Shown: positions 26,167-35,505, counted from the stretch's first letter. The stretch: 64,000 nt of DNA from an uncultured Bacteroidales bacterium (GCA_934716995.1 CAKUYO010000002.1:1-64000), one strand, 5' to 3'. Made by a program: numbers and translations. Notes: generated by a model from the sequence alone, not told the origin.

Positions 26167-26205
26167 AACATATTGATTTTTTAGATTATGTGAGATATCG
26201 TAAGA

Positions 26206-27468
26206 TTACAGCGTGTGGTTGATGACGGCGTCGTAGATGCGGCGGACTTTGAGACCGGCATCGTACCAGCGGATATTATTGACCTCACGTTTACCTTCTT
26301 CGTGGAGCGATTTGTACATTGCGGGGTATTTGACGATAGCATAGATGGCGTCCGCCATAGCGTCAATGTCCCAGTAGTCGGTTTTGATAGCGTGGCTCAG
26401 GATTTCCGCACAGCCCGACTGTTTGGATATGATAGTAGGGCAACCGACCTGCATCGCCTCAAGCGGCGAGATACCAAACGGTTCGCTCACACTCGGCATA
26501 ATATATACATCGGAGTCCGCCAGCAGTTCCTGCACCTGCCGCCCGCGCATAAAACCGGGGAAATGGAACTTGTCGGCGATACCTCGTTTGGCTACAAGAT
26601 CGATCATCTCATTCATCTTGTCGCCGCTGCCCGCCATCACGAAACGCACGCCGTCGGTTTTCTCCAATACCCGCGCGGCAGCCTCAACAAAGTACTCGGG
26701 ACCTTTCTGCATCGTGATACGTCCGAGAAAAGTAACGAGTTTGTCCTTACGCGGGTGTTTGACAAACTCATCGGGGTGTGCCAACGGTTCGACGGCATTA
26801 TGCACAGTAGAGACCTTGCGCGGATTGATACCGTATTTGTCAATGACAGTTTGGCGGGTCAGGTTGCTCACACACATGATATGATCCGCCTCCTCCATAC
26901 CGCGTTTTTCGATAGCATAAACGGTGGGATTGACATTGCCTCGGCTACGGTCGAAATCAGTGGCATGGACATGGATAACCAACGGTTTGCCCGATATATG
27001 CTTGGCGAACACGCCTGCGGGGTAAGTCAGCCAGTCGTGGGAGTGGATGATGTCGAAATCAAGGCTATTGGCAAGTACCGACGCCACCGCCTCGTAGTTG
27101 CCGATCTCCTCGATAAGGTTATCGGGGTAGCGACCGGAGAACGCCACACAACCGAGGTCGTCGGTACCGATACGGCGAAAGTCGTATTTGATACCGTCAC
27201 GGAAGTGAAAATACTCCTCGGGGGACATTCTGCCCTCCATACGTTGGCGCACATAGTCGTAACTATTCTCTTTCCACACAATGGGTATGCTGTTGGCACC
27301 TATGATGCGCAAGAACGACCGGTCTTCGTCTCCCCACGGCTTGGGGATGACAAAAGTGATGTGCATATCGGGCTGCTGTGCCATACCGCGCGTCAGTCCG
27401 TAACTGGCGGTACCTAATCCTCCTAAGATATGAGGCGGGAACTCCCACCCGAACATTAGTGCATTCAT
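26206..27468 (-). CDS. Glycogen synthase-like glycosyltransferase (GT4/GT5-like)
   Basis: A 420-residue two-domain GT-B glycosyltransferase. The N-terminal domain starts MNALMFGWEFPPHILGGLG (acceptor/nucleotide glycine loop); HSHDWLTYPAG marks the second conserved site. The C-terminal domain holds FLGRITMQKGPEYFVEA and the E-x7-E motif (SEPFGISPLEAMQ). In Bacteroidota this protein is the usual partner of the debranching enzyme and GH57 protein and is taken to build glycogen-type alpha-glucan in the cytoplasm; the donor (UDP- or ADP-glucose) is not decided here. It starts 5 bases after the debranching-enzyme stop, so the two are translationally close. Confidence 0.9.
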   Translation of the reverse strand: MNALMFGWEFPPHILGGLGTASYGLTRGMAQQPDMHITFVIPKPWGDEDRSFLRIIGANSIPIVWKENSYDYVRQRMEGRMSPEEYFHFRDGIKYDFRRIGTDDLGCVAFSGRYPDNLIEEIGNYEAVASVLANSLDFDIIHSHDWLTYPAGVFAKHISGKPLVIHVHATDFDRSRGNVNPTVYAIEKRGMEEADHIMCVSNLTRQTVIDKYGINPRKVSTVHNAVEPLAHPDEFVKHPRKDKLVTFLGRITMQKGPEYFVEAAARVLEKTDGVRFVMAGSGDKMNEMIDLVAKRGIADKFHFPGFMRGRQVQELLADSDVYIMPSVSEPFGISPLEAMQVGCPTIISKQSGCAEILSHAIKTDYWDIDAMADAIYAIVKYPAMYKSLHEEGKREVNNIRWYDAGLKVRRIYDAVINHTL

Positions 27469-27473
27469 GTCTG

Positions 27474-29444
27474 TTAGTGTTGTGTTATTTGCGATTCTTC
27501 GGTGTTGTCTGTATAGCGTTTCATGGTGTCTATTACTGAGATTACGGCTGCCACGCTAGGGGCGAAACTCATACCGCCGTGTCCTTTGTAGGGCGGATTG
27601 CCGTCGTAGAGTTCGTTGAGCGTACCGATACAGAGTTCGCTCATCTCGCGCTCATAGCCGACCAGCAGGCGTTCCATAAAACTCAGTCCGCTGTGCTTAT
27701 AGACCGTCATATATGCGCGTGCATAGGCCGCAATAGAGGCAGGCCAGATGGGACCGTTGTGGAAGTTGCGGTCGCGCTCCAACTGCCCACCGACATAGAA
27801 CGGGCGATAGTTGCCGCTCTTGGGCGAAAGGGTGCGCAGTCCGCGCGGGGCGAGCAGTTCCTTTGTACAGATGTCCACCACGGCTTTCATCTGCTTGCGG
27901 TCCAACGGCGAATAGGGCAAGCCCGCACTCCAGATCTGGTTGGGGCGCACCTCTTTGTCGTGGTAGTCGCCCACCACATAGTCGTCCAGATAGAGCCCGT
28001 TCCAGAAAGTGCGGACAAACGAGTCACGCACGATCTCCGCCTGATACTCCAGCAAGTCGGCAACGGCTTCTTTGCCCAAGTCGCGTTGCAGTTCCTCAGT
28101 AAACTTCAGGGCATTGTACCACAGAGCGTTAATCTCTACCACGTAGCCCGTACGCGGGGTAATCGGACGCCCGTTCTCCACCGCCGACATCCATGTGGCG
28201 GGATGCTCCGTACCGTCCACCCAAATCAAGCCGTTCTGGTGGACGATAGCCCGCGGGTGGTTCTGACGGCGGTAGAACTCCACTATCTCGCGGCATAGTT
28301 CGCCGTATTTTTCTGCTGCTTCATGCACCGTATATTTGTGGGCGTATTTCTGGCACGCCCGCACGAACCACAGGAGCACATCGGGGTCGTCCATTCCCTC
28401 CATTCTCACTTGGTCGGTCTGCCCCGCCATAAACGCACGCACCTCGCCGACAGCGGTTTTGTCGATGATAGCGTCCCAATACTCGGGGCGGTCGATGTCG
28501 AGCGTGCAACTCGGGGTAGCGAAGAACGCCGACCGCGCCTGTGCGTGATACCACGGATAGCCCGCCAGCAGGTAGCATTTGTCCCCTTCGCGCTTGTAGA
28601 ATTGTGCGGCGGAATTTTTCAGACAGGCGAACATATCCGTACGGGCAATACGCCGCTTGAGTTCTTTCGTCCAAACGGTCTTGAGTTTGGCGGTGTCGGT
28701 TTCGGTGATGCCCGCAGCAAAGATGACACTCTCACCTTTGCGCATCGGCAGTTCGAACCAGCCGGGTACGAGCAAATCCTCTTTGTATTCATAGCCGCGC
28801 TCCTGCTCCTTGGGGTACTCGATACCTTTGTACCACGCGGGGTCGTGATGATATTCAACTGCTTTGGAGAACTGCATATACAGGTGCGGAAACTCGGGAT
28901 ACATCCTGTTGTAACGCCCGTTTTCGCACTCATCCATATTGGTGTTGGCACGCGGGTTCTCGTGCGTCAGTTCGTTCACCGATCGGAATGCCAGAAACGG
29001 GCGGAAACGTAACAATGTCGGCGAACCTGATTCAAGAAGGGTGTAGCGTATCAGTACGCGCGGTTCGAAACTGACGAGCATACGTTCCTTGGTCAAGATA
29101 ACGCCGCCCACGCGGTAGGTGGTCTTGGAGATAACCTCACAATCGAACTCGCGGATATACTTGTGTCCGTTGGGCGAATAGGTATTTTCGCCGTACTTGT
29201 GCAAACCGAGATTGAACTCCGCCCCGTGCTGGATAACGGTCTCGTCCAACGAACCGAGCAGCACATAGTTGTCCTGCCCCAGTTCCGGTAGCGGAAGCAC
29301 CAACTGCCCATGGTACTTGCGGGTGTTGCAATCAACGAGCGTGGTGGAGTTGTACGCCCCCGCACGGTTGGTGCGTATCATCTCTTTGGGAAGCGACCGC
29401 TCCAAGTTGATAAGCAGTGTCTTGTCAAAATTAAGGTAACTCAT
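27474..29444 (-). CDS. Glycogen debranching enzyme (amylo-alpha-1,6-glucosidase)
   Basis: A 656-residue protein with an N-terminal GDE_N-type domain (TNRAGAYNSTTLVDCNTRKY, YVLLGSLDE) and a C-terminal (alpha/alpha)6-barrel of the GH133 type. Active-site region motifs include GYPWYHAQARSAFFATP, IWVDGTEHPATWMSA, LYLDDYV and ERDRNFHNGPIWP. It removes alpha-1,6 branch stubs from glycogen in the cytoplasm. First gene of the pair with the glycosyltransferase. Confidence 0.92.
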   Translation of the reverse strand: MSYLNFDKTLLINLERSLPKEMIRTNRAGAYNSTTLVDCNTRKYHGQLVLPLPELGQDNYVLLGSLDETVIQHGAEFNLGLHKYGENTYSPNGHKYIREFDCEVISKTTYRVGGVILTKERMLVSFEPRVLIRYTLLESGSPTLLRFRPFLAFRSVNELTHENPRANTNMDECENGRYNRMYPEFPHLYMQFSKAVEYHHDPAWYKGIEYPKEQERGYEYKEDLLVPGWFELPMRKGESVIFAAGITETDTAKLKTVWTKELKRRIARTDMFACLKNSAAQFYKREGDKCYLLAGYPWYHAQARSAFFATPSCTLDIDRPEYWDAIIDKTAVGEVRAFMAGQTDQVRMEGMDDPDVLLWFVRACQKYAHKYTVHEAAEKYGELCREIVEFYRRQNHPRAIVHQNGLIWVDGTEHPATWMSAVENGRPITPRTGYVVEINALWYNALKFTEELQRDLGKEAVADLLEYQAEIVRDSFVRTFWNGLYLDDYVVGDYHDKEVRPNQIWSAGLPYSPLDRKQMKAVVDICTKELLAPRGLRTLSPKSGNYRPFYVGGQLERDRNFHNGPIWPASIAAYARAYMTVYKHSGLSFMERLLVGYEREMSELCIGTLNELYDGNPPYKGHGGMSFAPSVAAVISVIDTMKRYTDNTEESQITQH

Positions 29445-29477
29445 ATCTGTAAGTTATTATTAGTCTGTATAAAAAAT

Positions 29478-29601
29478 CTAATGTGCAATCAGCACATTTC
29501 CAGAACTCATCAGTTGTCCGTCCTGCAAGAGCAATAGTTGATACCAGCCGTTGGGCAAACCTGCCACGTCCAAAGAGACTTGCTCGGTATCGGTTGCCAG
29601 G
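29478..29601 (-). pseudogene. Detached T9SS tail (duplicate of the M6 protease C-terminus)
   Basis: A frame without start encodes TEQVSLDVAGLPNGWYQLLL, then LQDGQLMSSGNVLIAH and stop. The C-terminus of the M6 protease at 22548 reads almost the same, with near-identical DNA. Upstream homology stops at about 29601, so this is a deletion remnant of a second T9SS gene. Confidence 0.75.
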
Positions 29602-29689
29602 ATTAGCCCAAACTATTGTACCCCAAAAAAATGCAACAATATCAAATAAGAATCTTTTTCATAATTTTAGAGAGAGTATTAAATGCCAC

Positions 29690-29880
29690 CACATTCATAG
29701 CCCAAGTGTATGTTTACAATCTTTTGTTCATCTGTAACACCACTATTATTCAACACATCTCTAAACCATACAACGACCGACAGGCGGCAAGTATTTGTCA
29801 TCATCAATGGGTGTTTGATTACAACCTAATAGCACCACATCTAACAACAATAATACATATTGCACATTTTTCCTTTTCAT
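29690..29880 (-). pseudogene. Internally deleted SAC-VDSCV lipoprotein gene
   Basis: It begins with an intact lipoprotein start (MKRKNVQYVLLLLDVVLLGC, then NQTPIDDDKYLPPVG) that closely matches the gene at 29912 (CNQTPIDDGKDLPPAG), then stops after 39 codons. The continuing DNA in another frame encodes FRDVLNNSGVTDEQKIVNIH then LGYE, the C-terminal part of the family. The middle, including the SACGVDSC motif, is lost. Confidence 0.75.
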
Positions 29881-29911
29881 AAAAGGCATATTTAGTTGTG
29901 ATCATTATTTA

Positions 29912-30448
29912 TCATATCCACGGAAAGAGTCCCAATTCGATATGTACGATGGTTTTATTTAGTTGCATTTTACCTCTTTCGTCCAAGATATTGATAAAAT
30001 ACTCGTCTTTATCGGAACATATCATTGTATCATTTTGTAACACAAACCAATCGGGGTCTTGCCAAACCGTATCACCGTCACAATCAAACCATAAGGTACC
30101 AAAGAAAGGTATGTCATCCACACGATAAGAGTAGTATGTCATATCACTGCCATCGGTGTTATCCGCATACGTTACCAAATCTATTTGCAAAGAAGTGGTT
30201 ATATTTGTCCGCCGTTCTGCGCTATCTTTCAAAAATGCATTTATTTTGTCATTCAGCCAAGGCAGATTGATTACGCAACTATCCACGCCGCAGGCAGATG
30301 CTGTTGAATCAATTTCTATCGTGTTGTAATAGGTAAACTGACCAGCAGGCGGCAAGTCTTTGCCATCGTCAATAGGTGTTTGATTACAACTCGATAATGC
30401 CATACCTACCATCAATGGTAATGCCCTAATCACATTTCCAGTTTTCAT
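29912..30448 (-). CDS. Lipoprotein, SAC-VDSCV family member
   Basis: A 178-residue lipoprotein (lipobox ALSSC) with DSTASACGVDSCVINLPW, INAFLKDSAERRTN, LWFDCDGDTVW and C-terminal IVHIELGLFPWI. Paralogous to 25113 and 25651, and its upstream neighbour is mannose-1-phosphate guanylyltransferase. Followed by the broken copy at 29690-29880 and the T9SS remnant, an arrangement that repeats the lipoprotein-lipoprotein-T9SS protein order of 26166-22548. Confidence 0.75.
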   Translation of the reverse strand: MKTGNVIRALPLMVGMALSSCNQTPIDDGKDLPPAGQFTYYNTIEIDSTASACGVDSCVINLPWLNDKINAFLKDSAERRTNITTSLQIDLVTYADNTDGSDMTYYSYRVDDIPFFGTLWFDCDGDTVWQDPDWFVLQNDTMICSDKDEYFINILDERGKMQLNKTIVHIELGLFPWI

Positions 30449-30542
30449 AACGCGTTATTTTTAAGATTATAGTTTTGCAAAGCAAACATATTGCTTTGCA
30501 AAACCATTTTTGTTTGGGGCGGAATGCGTTTCAAAGCAGCGA

Positions 30543-31697
30543 CTAATTGAATTTGCCGTTGTAGCGGTCGTTGGCGTCGTTGACAAACTGGCGGATCTGT
30601 TGTTCTTGGGCTTTGTGGCAGATGAGCAGCACATTGCCTTGCTCGGCGACAATCATATCGTCAAGACCCTGAATAACTGCCAATTTACCGCTCTCCATAG
30701 TAACGATATTGCGGTGGCTGTCGTAGTAAGTGGCTTCGCTATGGAGCGTAACATTGCCGTTGCCGTCCTTGTCGCTCAGTTCGTAGAGCGAACCCCACGT
30801 ACCGAGATCCGACCAGCCGAAATCGGACGGCAGAACGAAGACATTCTGCGCTTTCTCCATTACGCCGTAGTCGATACTGATATTGGGGCAGGTAGGGAAG
30901 ATACGCTGGATAAAATCATCCTCGCGGTCAGTACCCATATAGCGGTATCCCTCGCGGAACTTCTCTACAATCTCGGGGAGGAAACTATGGAACGCCGAAT
31001 AGATAGTGCGCAGGTTCCAGAGGAAAATACCCGAGTTCCACAAGAACTCGCCGCTCTCCATAAACACTTTTGCCAGTTCGAGATTGGGCTTCTCCGTGAA
31101 GGTTTTTACCTTACAAACGCCCTCGGCATTATGTTGCACGTCCTGCATCTGAATGTATCCGTAGCCTGTCTCGGGGCGGGTAGGCTTCATACCGAGTGTA
31201 AGAATGGCATCGTTCTGCTCCACAAAAGAGAGACCGTGCTCTATGGTCTGCCGGAACACCTGTTCTTGCAGGATAAGGTGGTCGCTCGGCGCAACAACGA
31301 TATTGGCATCATAGACAGGGCTGCTAATGTCGGGCACCTCGCCTTGTGCTATGCGTCCATCAGCAATGGCACGTTGGAGCAGCACGCCTTTGATATGCGC
31401 TGTAGCGTAAGCGATACAGGGGGCGGTATTGCGGCGTGCGGGTTCGCAGAGCACCTGCGAGGGCTGCAAGTCAGGTATCTGCTTCATCACCAGTTCCTTG
31501 TACTGCACGTTGGTAACTATCAGTACATTCTCGATAGGTACAACAGGGCGGAAGCGGTCCACCGTCATCTGGAGCAGGCTGCGCCCCGTACCGAAGAAAT
31601 CAAGGAACTGTTTGGGTTGAGAGTTGCGGCTGAACGGCCAGAAGCGGCTTCCTATACCGCCCGCCATAATCACACAATAGTTGTTATTTTTCATCAT
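30543..31697 (-). CDS. manC: Mannose-1-phosphate guanylyltransferase
   Basis: A 384-residue nucleotidyltransferase that makes GDP-mannose from GTP and mannose-1-phosphate for glycan synthesis. Signature VIMAGGIGSRFWPFSR at the N-terminus with QPKQFLD next, CEPARRNTAPCIAYA, and FTEKPNLELAKVF plus WNSGIFLW in the sugar-binding half. The isomerase (cupin) domain of long bifunctional forms is absent. Two adjacent start codons (31697 and 31694) cannot be separated. A promoter lies at 31767-31798. Confidence 0.93.
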   Translation of the reverse strand: MMKNNNYCVIMAGGIGSRFWPFSRNSQPKQFLDFFGTGRSLLQMTVDRFRPVVPIENVLIVTNVQYKELVMKQIPDLQPSQVLCEPARRNTAPCIAYATAHIKGVLLQRAIADGRIAQGEVPDISSPVYDANIVVAPSDHLILQEQVFRQTIEHGLSFVEQNDAILTLGMKPTRPETGYGYIQMQDVQHNAEGVCKVKTFTEKPNLELAKVFMESGEFLWNSGIFLWNLRTIYSAFHSFLPEIVEKFREGYRYMGTDREDDFIQRIFPTCPNISIDYGVMEKAQNVFVLPSDFGWSDLGTWGSLYELSDKDGNGNVTLHSEATYYDSHRNIVTMESGKLAVIQGLDDMIVAEQGNVLLICHKAQEQQIRQFVNDANDRYNGKFN

Positions 31698-31766
31698 GTC
31701 GATTAGTAGTTTTAGAGGTGTGTTTTTGGTATTTTCCGCCCCGCAGGGGCGGTTTCAAACTCCGCG

Positions 31767-31798
31767 CAAAGTTACAAATAAAATAGCACATACACAAG
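31767..31798 (-). promoter_or_regulatory. Promoter of manC
   Basis: On the - strand CTTG, 20 bp, TAACTTTG, 70 bases upstream of the ATG. Confidence 0.7.
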
Positions 31799-32315
31799 AG
31801 CAAAAACAAAAACTTGTTGCCTGTTGCATTTGCAGGGTGGTTACCCAGCAGTTGGCACTAATGTCTCCTATGCCGCAAGCGGCAAGAAAAATGGAAGAAA
31901 ATAAGCCTAAAGTTGCTTTTCTGACGACGCGAGACGCGTCGTCCCCACACTTTTGCGCTCCCAAATTACCGCGGACGAGGCGTCCGCGTCCCCGGCGGGA
32001 CTTGGTGCCAACTCCTTGGTAAACACCTGGATTGACGGCTGAATAACCTATGAATCACCCAAGAATCACCTAAGAATCACCCAAGTTTAACCTATGCTTA
32101 TCGGCACGAAACCAAACGGAAGGCAAATGGAGGGTAATTGAACGGATGGGACGAATAGGACCAATAATAAGACTAATAAGACTAATAAAAATTTTGTAGG
32201 AGGATGCCGAAAAGCGGGGGAAAGCAGTTTGGCACAAAGTTTGCATACCGATTGACGGGTAACGAAAGTGCCCGAAAGTCATCCTAATTGGAAAATTCAA
32301 TATCAAAATACAACT
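31799..32315. other. Repeat-rich divergent intergenic region (manC / moxR)
   Basis: No gene seen. In order: a part of element A (GCCGCAAGCGGCAAG, ~31872), hairpin GACGACGCGAGACGCGTCGTC-like at ~31921-31942 (9-bp stem), hairpin GCGGACG-AGG-CGTCCGC at ~31971-31987, a block like bases 1-70 (32007-32095), and AATAAGAC repeats (32148-32190). A weak promoter-like AAAGTTTG lies near 32236-32243 for moxR. Confidence 0.65.
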
Positions 32316-33311
32316 ATGCAAACTACCGTAGATATTCGCGAACTGCAAGAGCGCATTGAGCGCGAGAGTTCGTTTGTAGATGCCCTGACGCTGGGTATGA
32401 ACCAAGTGATTGTAGGGCAGAAGCACCTTGTAGAAAGCCTGCTCATCGGTCTGCTGAGCGACGGACATATTCTGCTCGAGGGTGTGCCCGGTTTGGCAAA
32501 AACTCTGGCTATCAAGACCCTTGCCGACCTGATAAAAGCCGATTTTTCCCGTATCCAGTTCACCCCCGACCTGTTGCCAGCCGATGTACTCGGTACGCAG
32601 ATTTACTCACAGAAGACGGAGGAGTTTCATATAAAGAAAGGTCCGATCTTTGCCAATTTCGTATTGGCGGACGAGATCAACCGTGCGCCGGCGAAGGTGC
32701 AGTCGGCTCTGCTCGAGGCTATGCAGGAGCGTCAGATCACGATCGGCGAGGAGACATTCAAATTAGACGACCCGTTCTTAGTACTGGCTACACAGAACCC
32801 GATTGAGCAAGAGGGTACGTATCCGCTGCCCGAAGCGCAGACCGACCGTTTTATGCTGAAAGTGGTCATCGGCTACCCGAAAAAAGAGGAAGAGCAGCAG
32901 ATTATCCGCCAGAACATCTCGGGCGAGAAGAAACAGGTGCTGCCGATACTCTCGACAGAGGATATCCGCAAGGCGCGCAATGTGGTGAACGAAGTCTATC
33001 TGGACGAGAAAATAGAGAAATACATCGTGGATATTGTGTTTGCGACCCGTACCCCCGAGGAGTACGGACTGCAAGACCTGAAGACGATGATACAGTTCGG
33101 CGGTTCGCCGCGTGCAAGCATCAACCTGGCGCGAGCCGCACGGGCTTATGCCTTCATCCATCGTCGCGGGTACGTCATTCCCGAGGACGTGCGCGCCGTA
33201 TGCTACGACGTACTGCGCCACCGTATCGGCTTGACCTACGAAGCAGAGGCGAACAACGTAAGCACGGAGGATGTGATTACCGAGGTGCTGAACGCAGTGC
33301 AAGTGCCGTAA
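32316..33311 (+). CDS. MoxR-family AAA+ ATPase
   Basis: A 331-residue MoxR ATPase, first gene of the Bat locus. Walker A GVPGLAKTL, Walker B VLADEINRAP, sensor ATQNPIEQEGTYPLPEAQ (truncated here), and the C-terminal lid domain. MoxR proteins act with von Willebrand factor A (VWA) proteins as a chaperone-like pair; here the partners are BatA and BatB. The start at 32316 (MQTTVDIRELQERI) matches the family; 16 upstream codons are not needed. A hairpin follows the stop, which could reduce read-through into the rest of the operon. Confidence 0.95.
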   Translation: MQTTVDIRELQERIERESSFVDALTLGMNQVIVGQKHLVESLLIGLLSDGHILLEGVPGLAKTLAIKTLADLIKADFSRIQFTPDLLPADVLGTQIYSQKTEEFHIKKGPIFANFVLADEINRAPAKVQSALLEAMQERQITIGEETFKLDDPFLVLATQNPIEQEGTYPLPEAQTDRFMLKVVIGYPKKEEEQQIIRQNISGEKKQVLPILSTEDIRKARNVVNEVYLDEKIEKYIVDIVFATRTPEEYGLQDLKTMIQFGGSPRASINLARAARAYAFIHRRGYVIPEDVRAVCYDVLRHRIGLTYEAEANNVSTEDVITEVLNAVQVP

Positions 33312-33338
33312 ATCGAAAACGCAGATCGTTTTCGATTT
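33310..33338. terminator. Perfect 12-bp hairpin after moxR
   Basis: AAATCGAAAACG-CAGAT-CGTTTTCGATTT, overlapping the last base of the moxR stop codon. No T-run, so attenuation or RNA end protection is as likely as termination. Confidence 0.5.
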
Positions 33339-33433
33339 AGACCGCCTGCGGCTGTTAGAGGTTAGACCGCTGACGCTGTTAGAGGTTAGATATTTAGAGA
33401 TTCTTTAATTATGCATTGCGCATTATGCATTGA
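33337..33433. repeat. TTAGACCGCTG repeats and TGCATAATG repeat
   Basis: 33337-33390 holds two units of TTAGACCGCTGACGCTGTTAG type (also at 34329-34369 and inside era at 42741-42804); 33411-33433 is a TGCATTATGCATTG array of the family found in ispG. Confidence 0.75.
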
Positions 33434-33437
33434 ATAA

Positions 33438-34325
33438 ATGACTTCAGAAGAACTACTACAACGGGTACGAAAGATCGAGATTAAGACGCACGGTCTTAGT
33501 CGGAACATCTTTGCGGGTGAGTACCACTCGCAGTTCAAGGGGCACGGTATGGCGTTCTCTGAGGTGCGCGAGTACCAGCCCGGCGACGATGTGCGCTCAA
33601 TAGACTGGAACGTTACGGCGCGGCTGAACAAACCTTATATAAAGGTGTTCGAGGAGGAGCGCGAACTGACGGTAATGCTGCTGGTGGACGTGAGCGGAAG
33701 CCGCAATTTCGGCACGCAGACACAAATGAAACGCGATATGATGGCGGAGGTGGCGGCTACGCTGGCATTCTCGACCATTGAAAACAACGACAAAGTGGGT
33801 GTGATATTTTTCTCGGACAAGATAGAGAAGTTCATCCCCGCCAAGAAGGGCAAGTCGCACGTACTGCATATCATCCGCGAACTGCTGTCGTTTGAGCCTG
33901 CCTCGACGGGAACGGACATCAACGGTGCACTGCACTATTTTGCCAATGCACAGAAACGCCGTTGTACGGCTTTTCTCATCAGCGACTGCCAAGACCCTGC
34001 GTTTGCCGCCGCACCCGACAAGAAAACCGGGGCTGCGCCACTCGTGATCGCTTCGCACAAACACGACCTGAACGTGATACAGATATACGACCGCCGCGAT
34101 GCGGAACTGCCCGATATAGGGTTGCTGAAAGCAAAAGACGCGGAGACGGGCGAGCGTATATGGATAGACACCGCGCTGACCAGCGTGCGCAACCACTACG
34201 CCGAAGCATGGCGCAAGCAGCAGGAGAACCTGCAGACACTCTACACCAAGGCGGGCATCAACAGCATCAGTATCCGCACGGATCAGGACTATGTGAGGGC
34301 GTTGATGAGACTGTTTAAGATGTAG
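33438..34325 (+). CDS. DUF58 domain protein of the Bat locus
   Basis: A 295-residue soluble protein with the DUF58 core (GHGMAFSEVREYQPGDDVRS, IDWNVTARLNKPYIKVFEEE) running into a VWA-like fold (LLVDVSGSRNFG). Found between MoxR and BatA in Bacteroidota; proposed to work with the MoxR ATPase on envelope-facing VWA proteins. Precise role unknown. No signal peptide, so cytoplasmic. Confidence 0.93.
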   Translation: MTSEELLQRVRKIEIKTHGLSRNIFAGEYHSQFKGHGMAFSEVREYQPGDDVRSIDWNVTARLNKPYIKVFEEERELTVMLLVDVSGSRNFGTQTQMKRDMMAEVAATLAFSTIENNDKVGVIFFSDKIEKFIPAKKGKSHVLHIIRELLSFEPASTGTDINGALHYFANAQKRRCTAFLISDCQDPAFAAAPDKKTGAAPLVIASHKHDLNVIQIYDRRDAELPDIGLLKAKDAETGERIWIDTALTSVRNHYAEAWRKQQENLQTLYTKAGINSISIRTDQDYVRALMRLFKM

Positions 34326-34328
34326 AAA

Positions 34329-34411
34329 TTAGATGTTAGACCGCTGCGCTGTTGGATGTTAGAGGTTGGAATGGTTGCAATTCATAATTCATAATTCGTA
34401 ATTCATAATTA
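34329..34411. repeat. TTAGACCGCTG repeat and AATTCATAATTC array
   Basis: 34329-34369 matches the TTAGACCGCTGCGCTGTTGG family; 34380-34411 is a tandem ATTCATA(A) array, with a relative at 42139-42166. Confidence 0.65.
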
Positions 34412-34417
34412 ACAAGG

Positions 34418-35338
34418 ATGAACCTGTTATTAGCCATAGTGGTTTCCGCCGCACTTGATTCGACGACTATCTTCCTCGGCGACCAGACTGACTTGCACCT
34501 GCAAGCCACGATGAACGCCAATGAGCAGGTAGCCCTGCCCGCTTACGGCGAGACCCTGATGCCCGAGGTAGAGATTGTCGATCGTACGATTGCCGACACG
34601 ACCACACTATCCGACGGACGCATACAAGTAAACCAGTATCTGACCCTTACATCATTCAAGGATTCGCTTTTCTATATTGCTCCGCAGCCGTTTGTGAGCG
34701 GCGAAGACACGGTATGGAGCGAACCGCTGTCGCTCAACGTGGTACAGCCGTTTGAGGTGGATACCACGCTTGCCATCACCGACATCAAGGACATACAGAA
34801 AGCCCCGATATGGTGGTGGGGGATTATCCGCTGGATACTGCTGGCAGTGCTGCTGATCGGACTGGGTACAGGTATCTACTATCTGGTACGCTATATCCGA
34901 AAGCACAAAACGGGGGCTCCCGAAGAGGCTAAACAGGAGCCGTTGCGCCCCGCGGAAGAGGTGGCTTTGGAAAAACTGGACGAAATAAAAGCAGAGAAGA
35001 TCTGGCAGGACGGCAAAGTGAAGGAATATCACACCGAACTGACCGATGTCATCCGCGAATATATATCGCGCCGCTACGAGGTATCAAGTACGGAGAAGAC
35101 GAGCGACGAAACCCTGCAGGAACTGAAACCGCTGATGAAAGAACAGAAAGACCTGTTCGAGCGTCTGCGCAAGATGCTGTCGCTTGCCGACCTGGTAAAA
35201 TTCGCCAAGTGGACCGCTACACCCGACGAGAACGAGAACGCACTGAAGACCGCATACGATTTCGTCAAGGAGACGACACCGCAGGAGGTTCCCGAAGAGG
35301 AGAAGGCGACCGGCAAAGAGGAGAGTAAAAACATATAA
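34418..35338 (+). CDS. Bat-locus membrane protein of unknown function
   Basis: A 306-residue protein with a short N-terminal signal-like stretch, a periplasmic beta-rich domain of ~120 residues, one transmembrane helix (IIRWILLAVLLIGLGTGIYY) and a charged cytoplasmic domain related to the BatD C-terminal region (VIREYISRRYEVSSTEKTSD, ADLVKFAKWTATPDENE). It occupies the position between DUF58 and BatA that a DUF4381-like protein fills elsewhere. Likely part of the same inner-membrane complex. Confidence 0.8.
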   Translation: MNLLLAIVVSAALDSTTIFLGDQTDLHLQATMNANEQVALPAYGETLMPEVEIVDRTIADTTTLSDGRIQVNQYLTLTSFKDSLFYIAPQPFVSGEDTVWSEPLSLNVVQPFEVDTTLAITDIKDIQKAPIWWWGIIRWILLAVLLIGLGTGIYYLVRYIRKHKTGAPEEAKQEPLRPAEEVALEKLDEIKAEKIWQDGKVKEYHTELTDVIREYISRRYEVSSTEKTSDETLQELKPLMKEQKDLFERLRKMLSLADLVKFAKWTATPDENENALKTAYDFVKETTPQEVPEEEKATGKEESKNI

Positions 35339-35360
35339 TTTCCATATAGTATATAAAACT

Positions 35361-35445
35361 CCTTTGCCGCAAAGCGGCAAGAAATCCAAGTAAATCTTTG
35401 CTTTTGCAGCCATAAATTGCTATAAATCTTATTCGCCTACGGCGG
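35361..35445. repeat. Dispersed element A
   Basis: CCTTTGCCGCAAAGCGGCAA to TTATTCGCCTACGGCG, matching 5687-5778 and 22268-22351. It sits inside the Bat operon between two genes. Confidence 0.8.
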
Positions 35446-35505
35446 CAAAGTGTGCAATTATGCTTAATATCGAACTGATGTTTATTATATAACTACGACA
35501 AGATT

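Noticed and set aside
29616..29882. 88-codon frame on the + strand
   Set aside because: It is opposite a lipoprotein pseudogene whose - strand match to neighbouring paralogs is clear.
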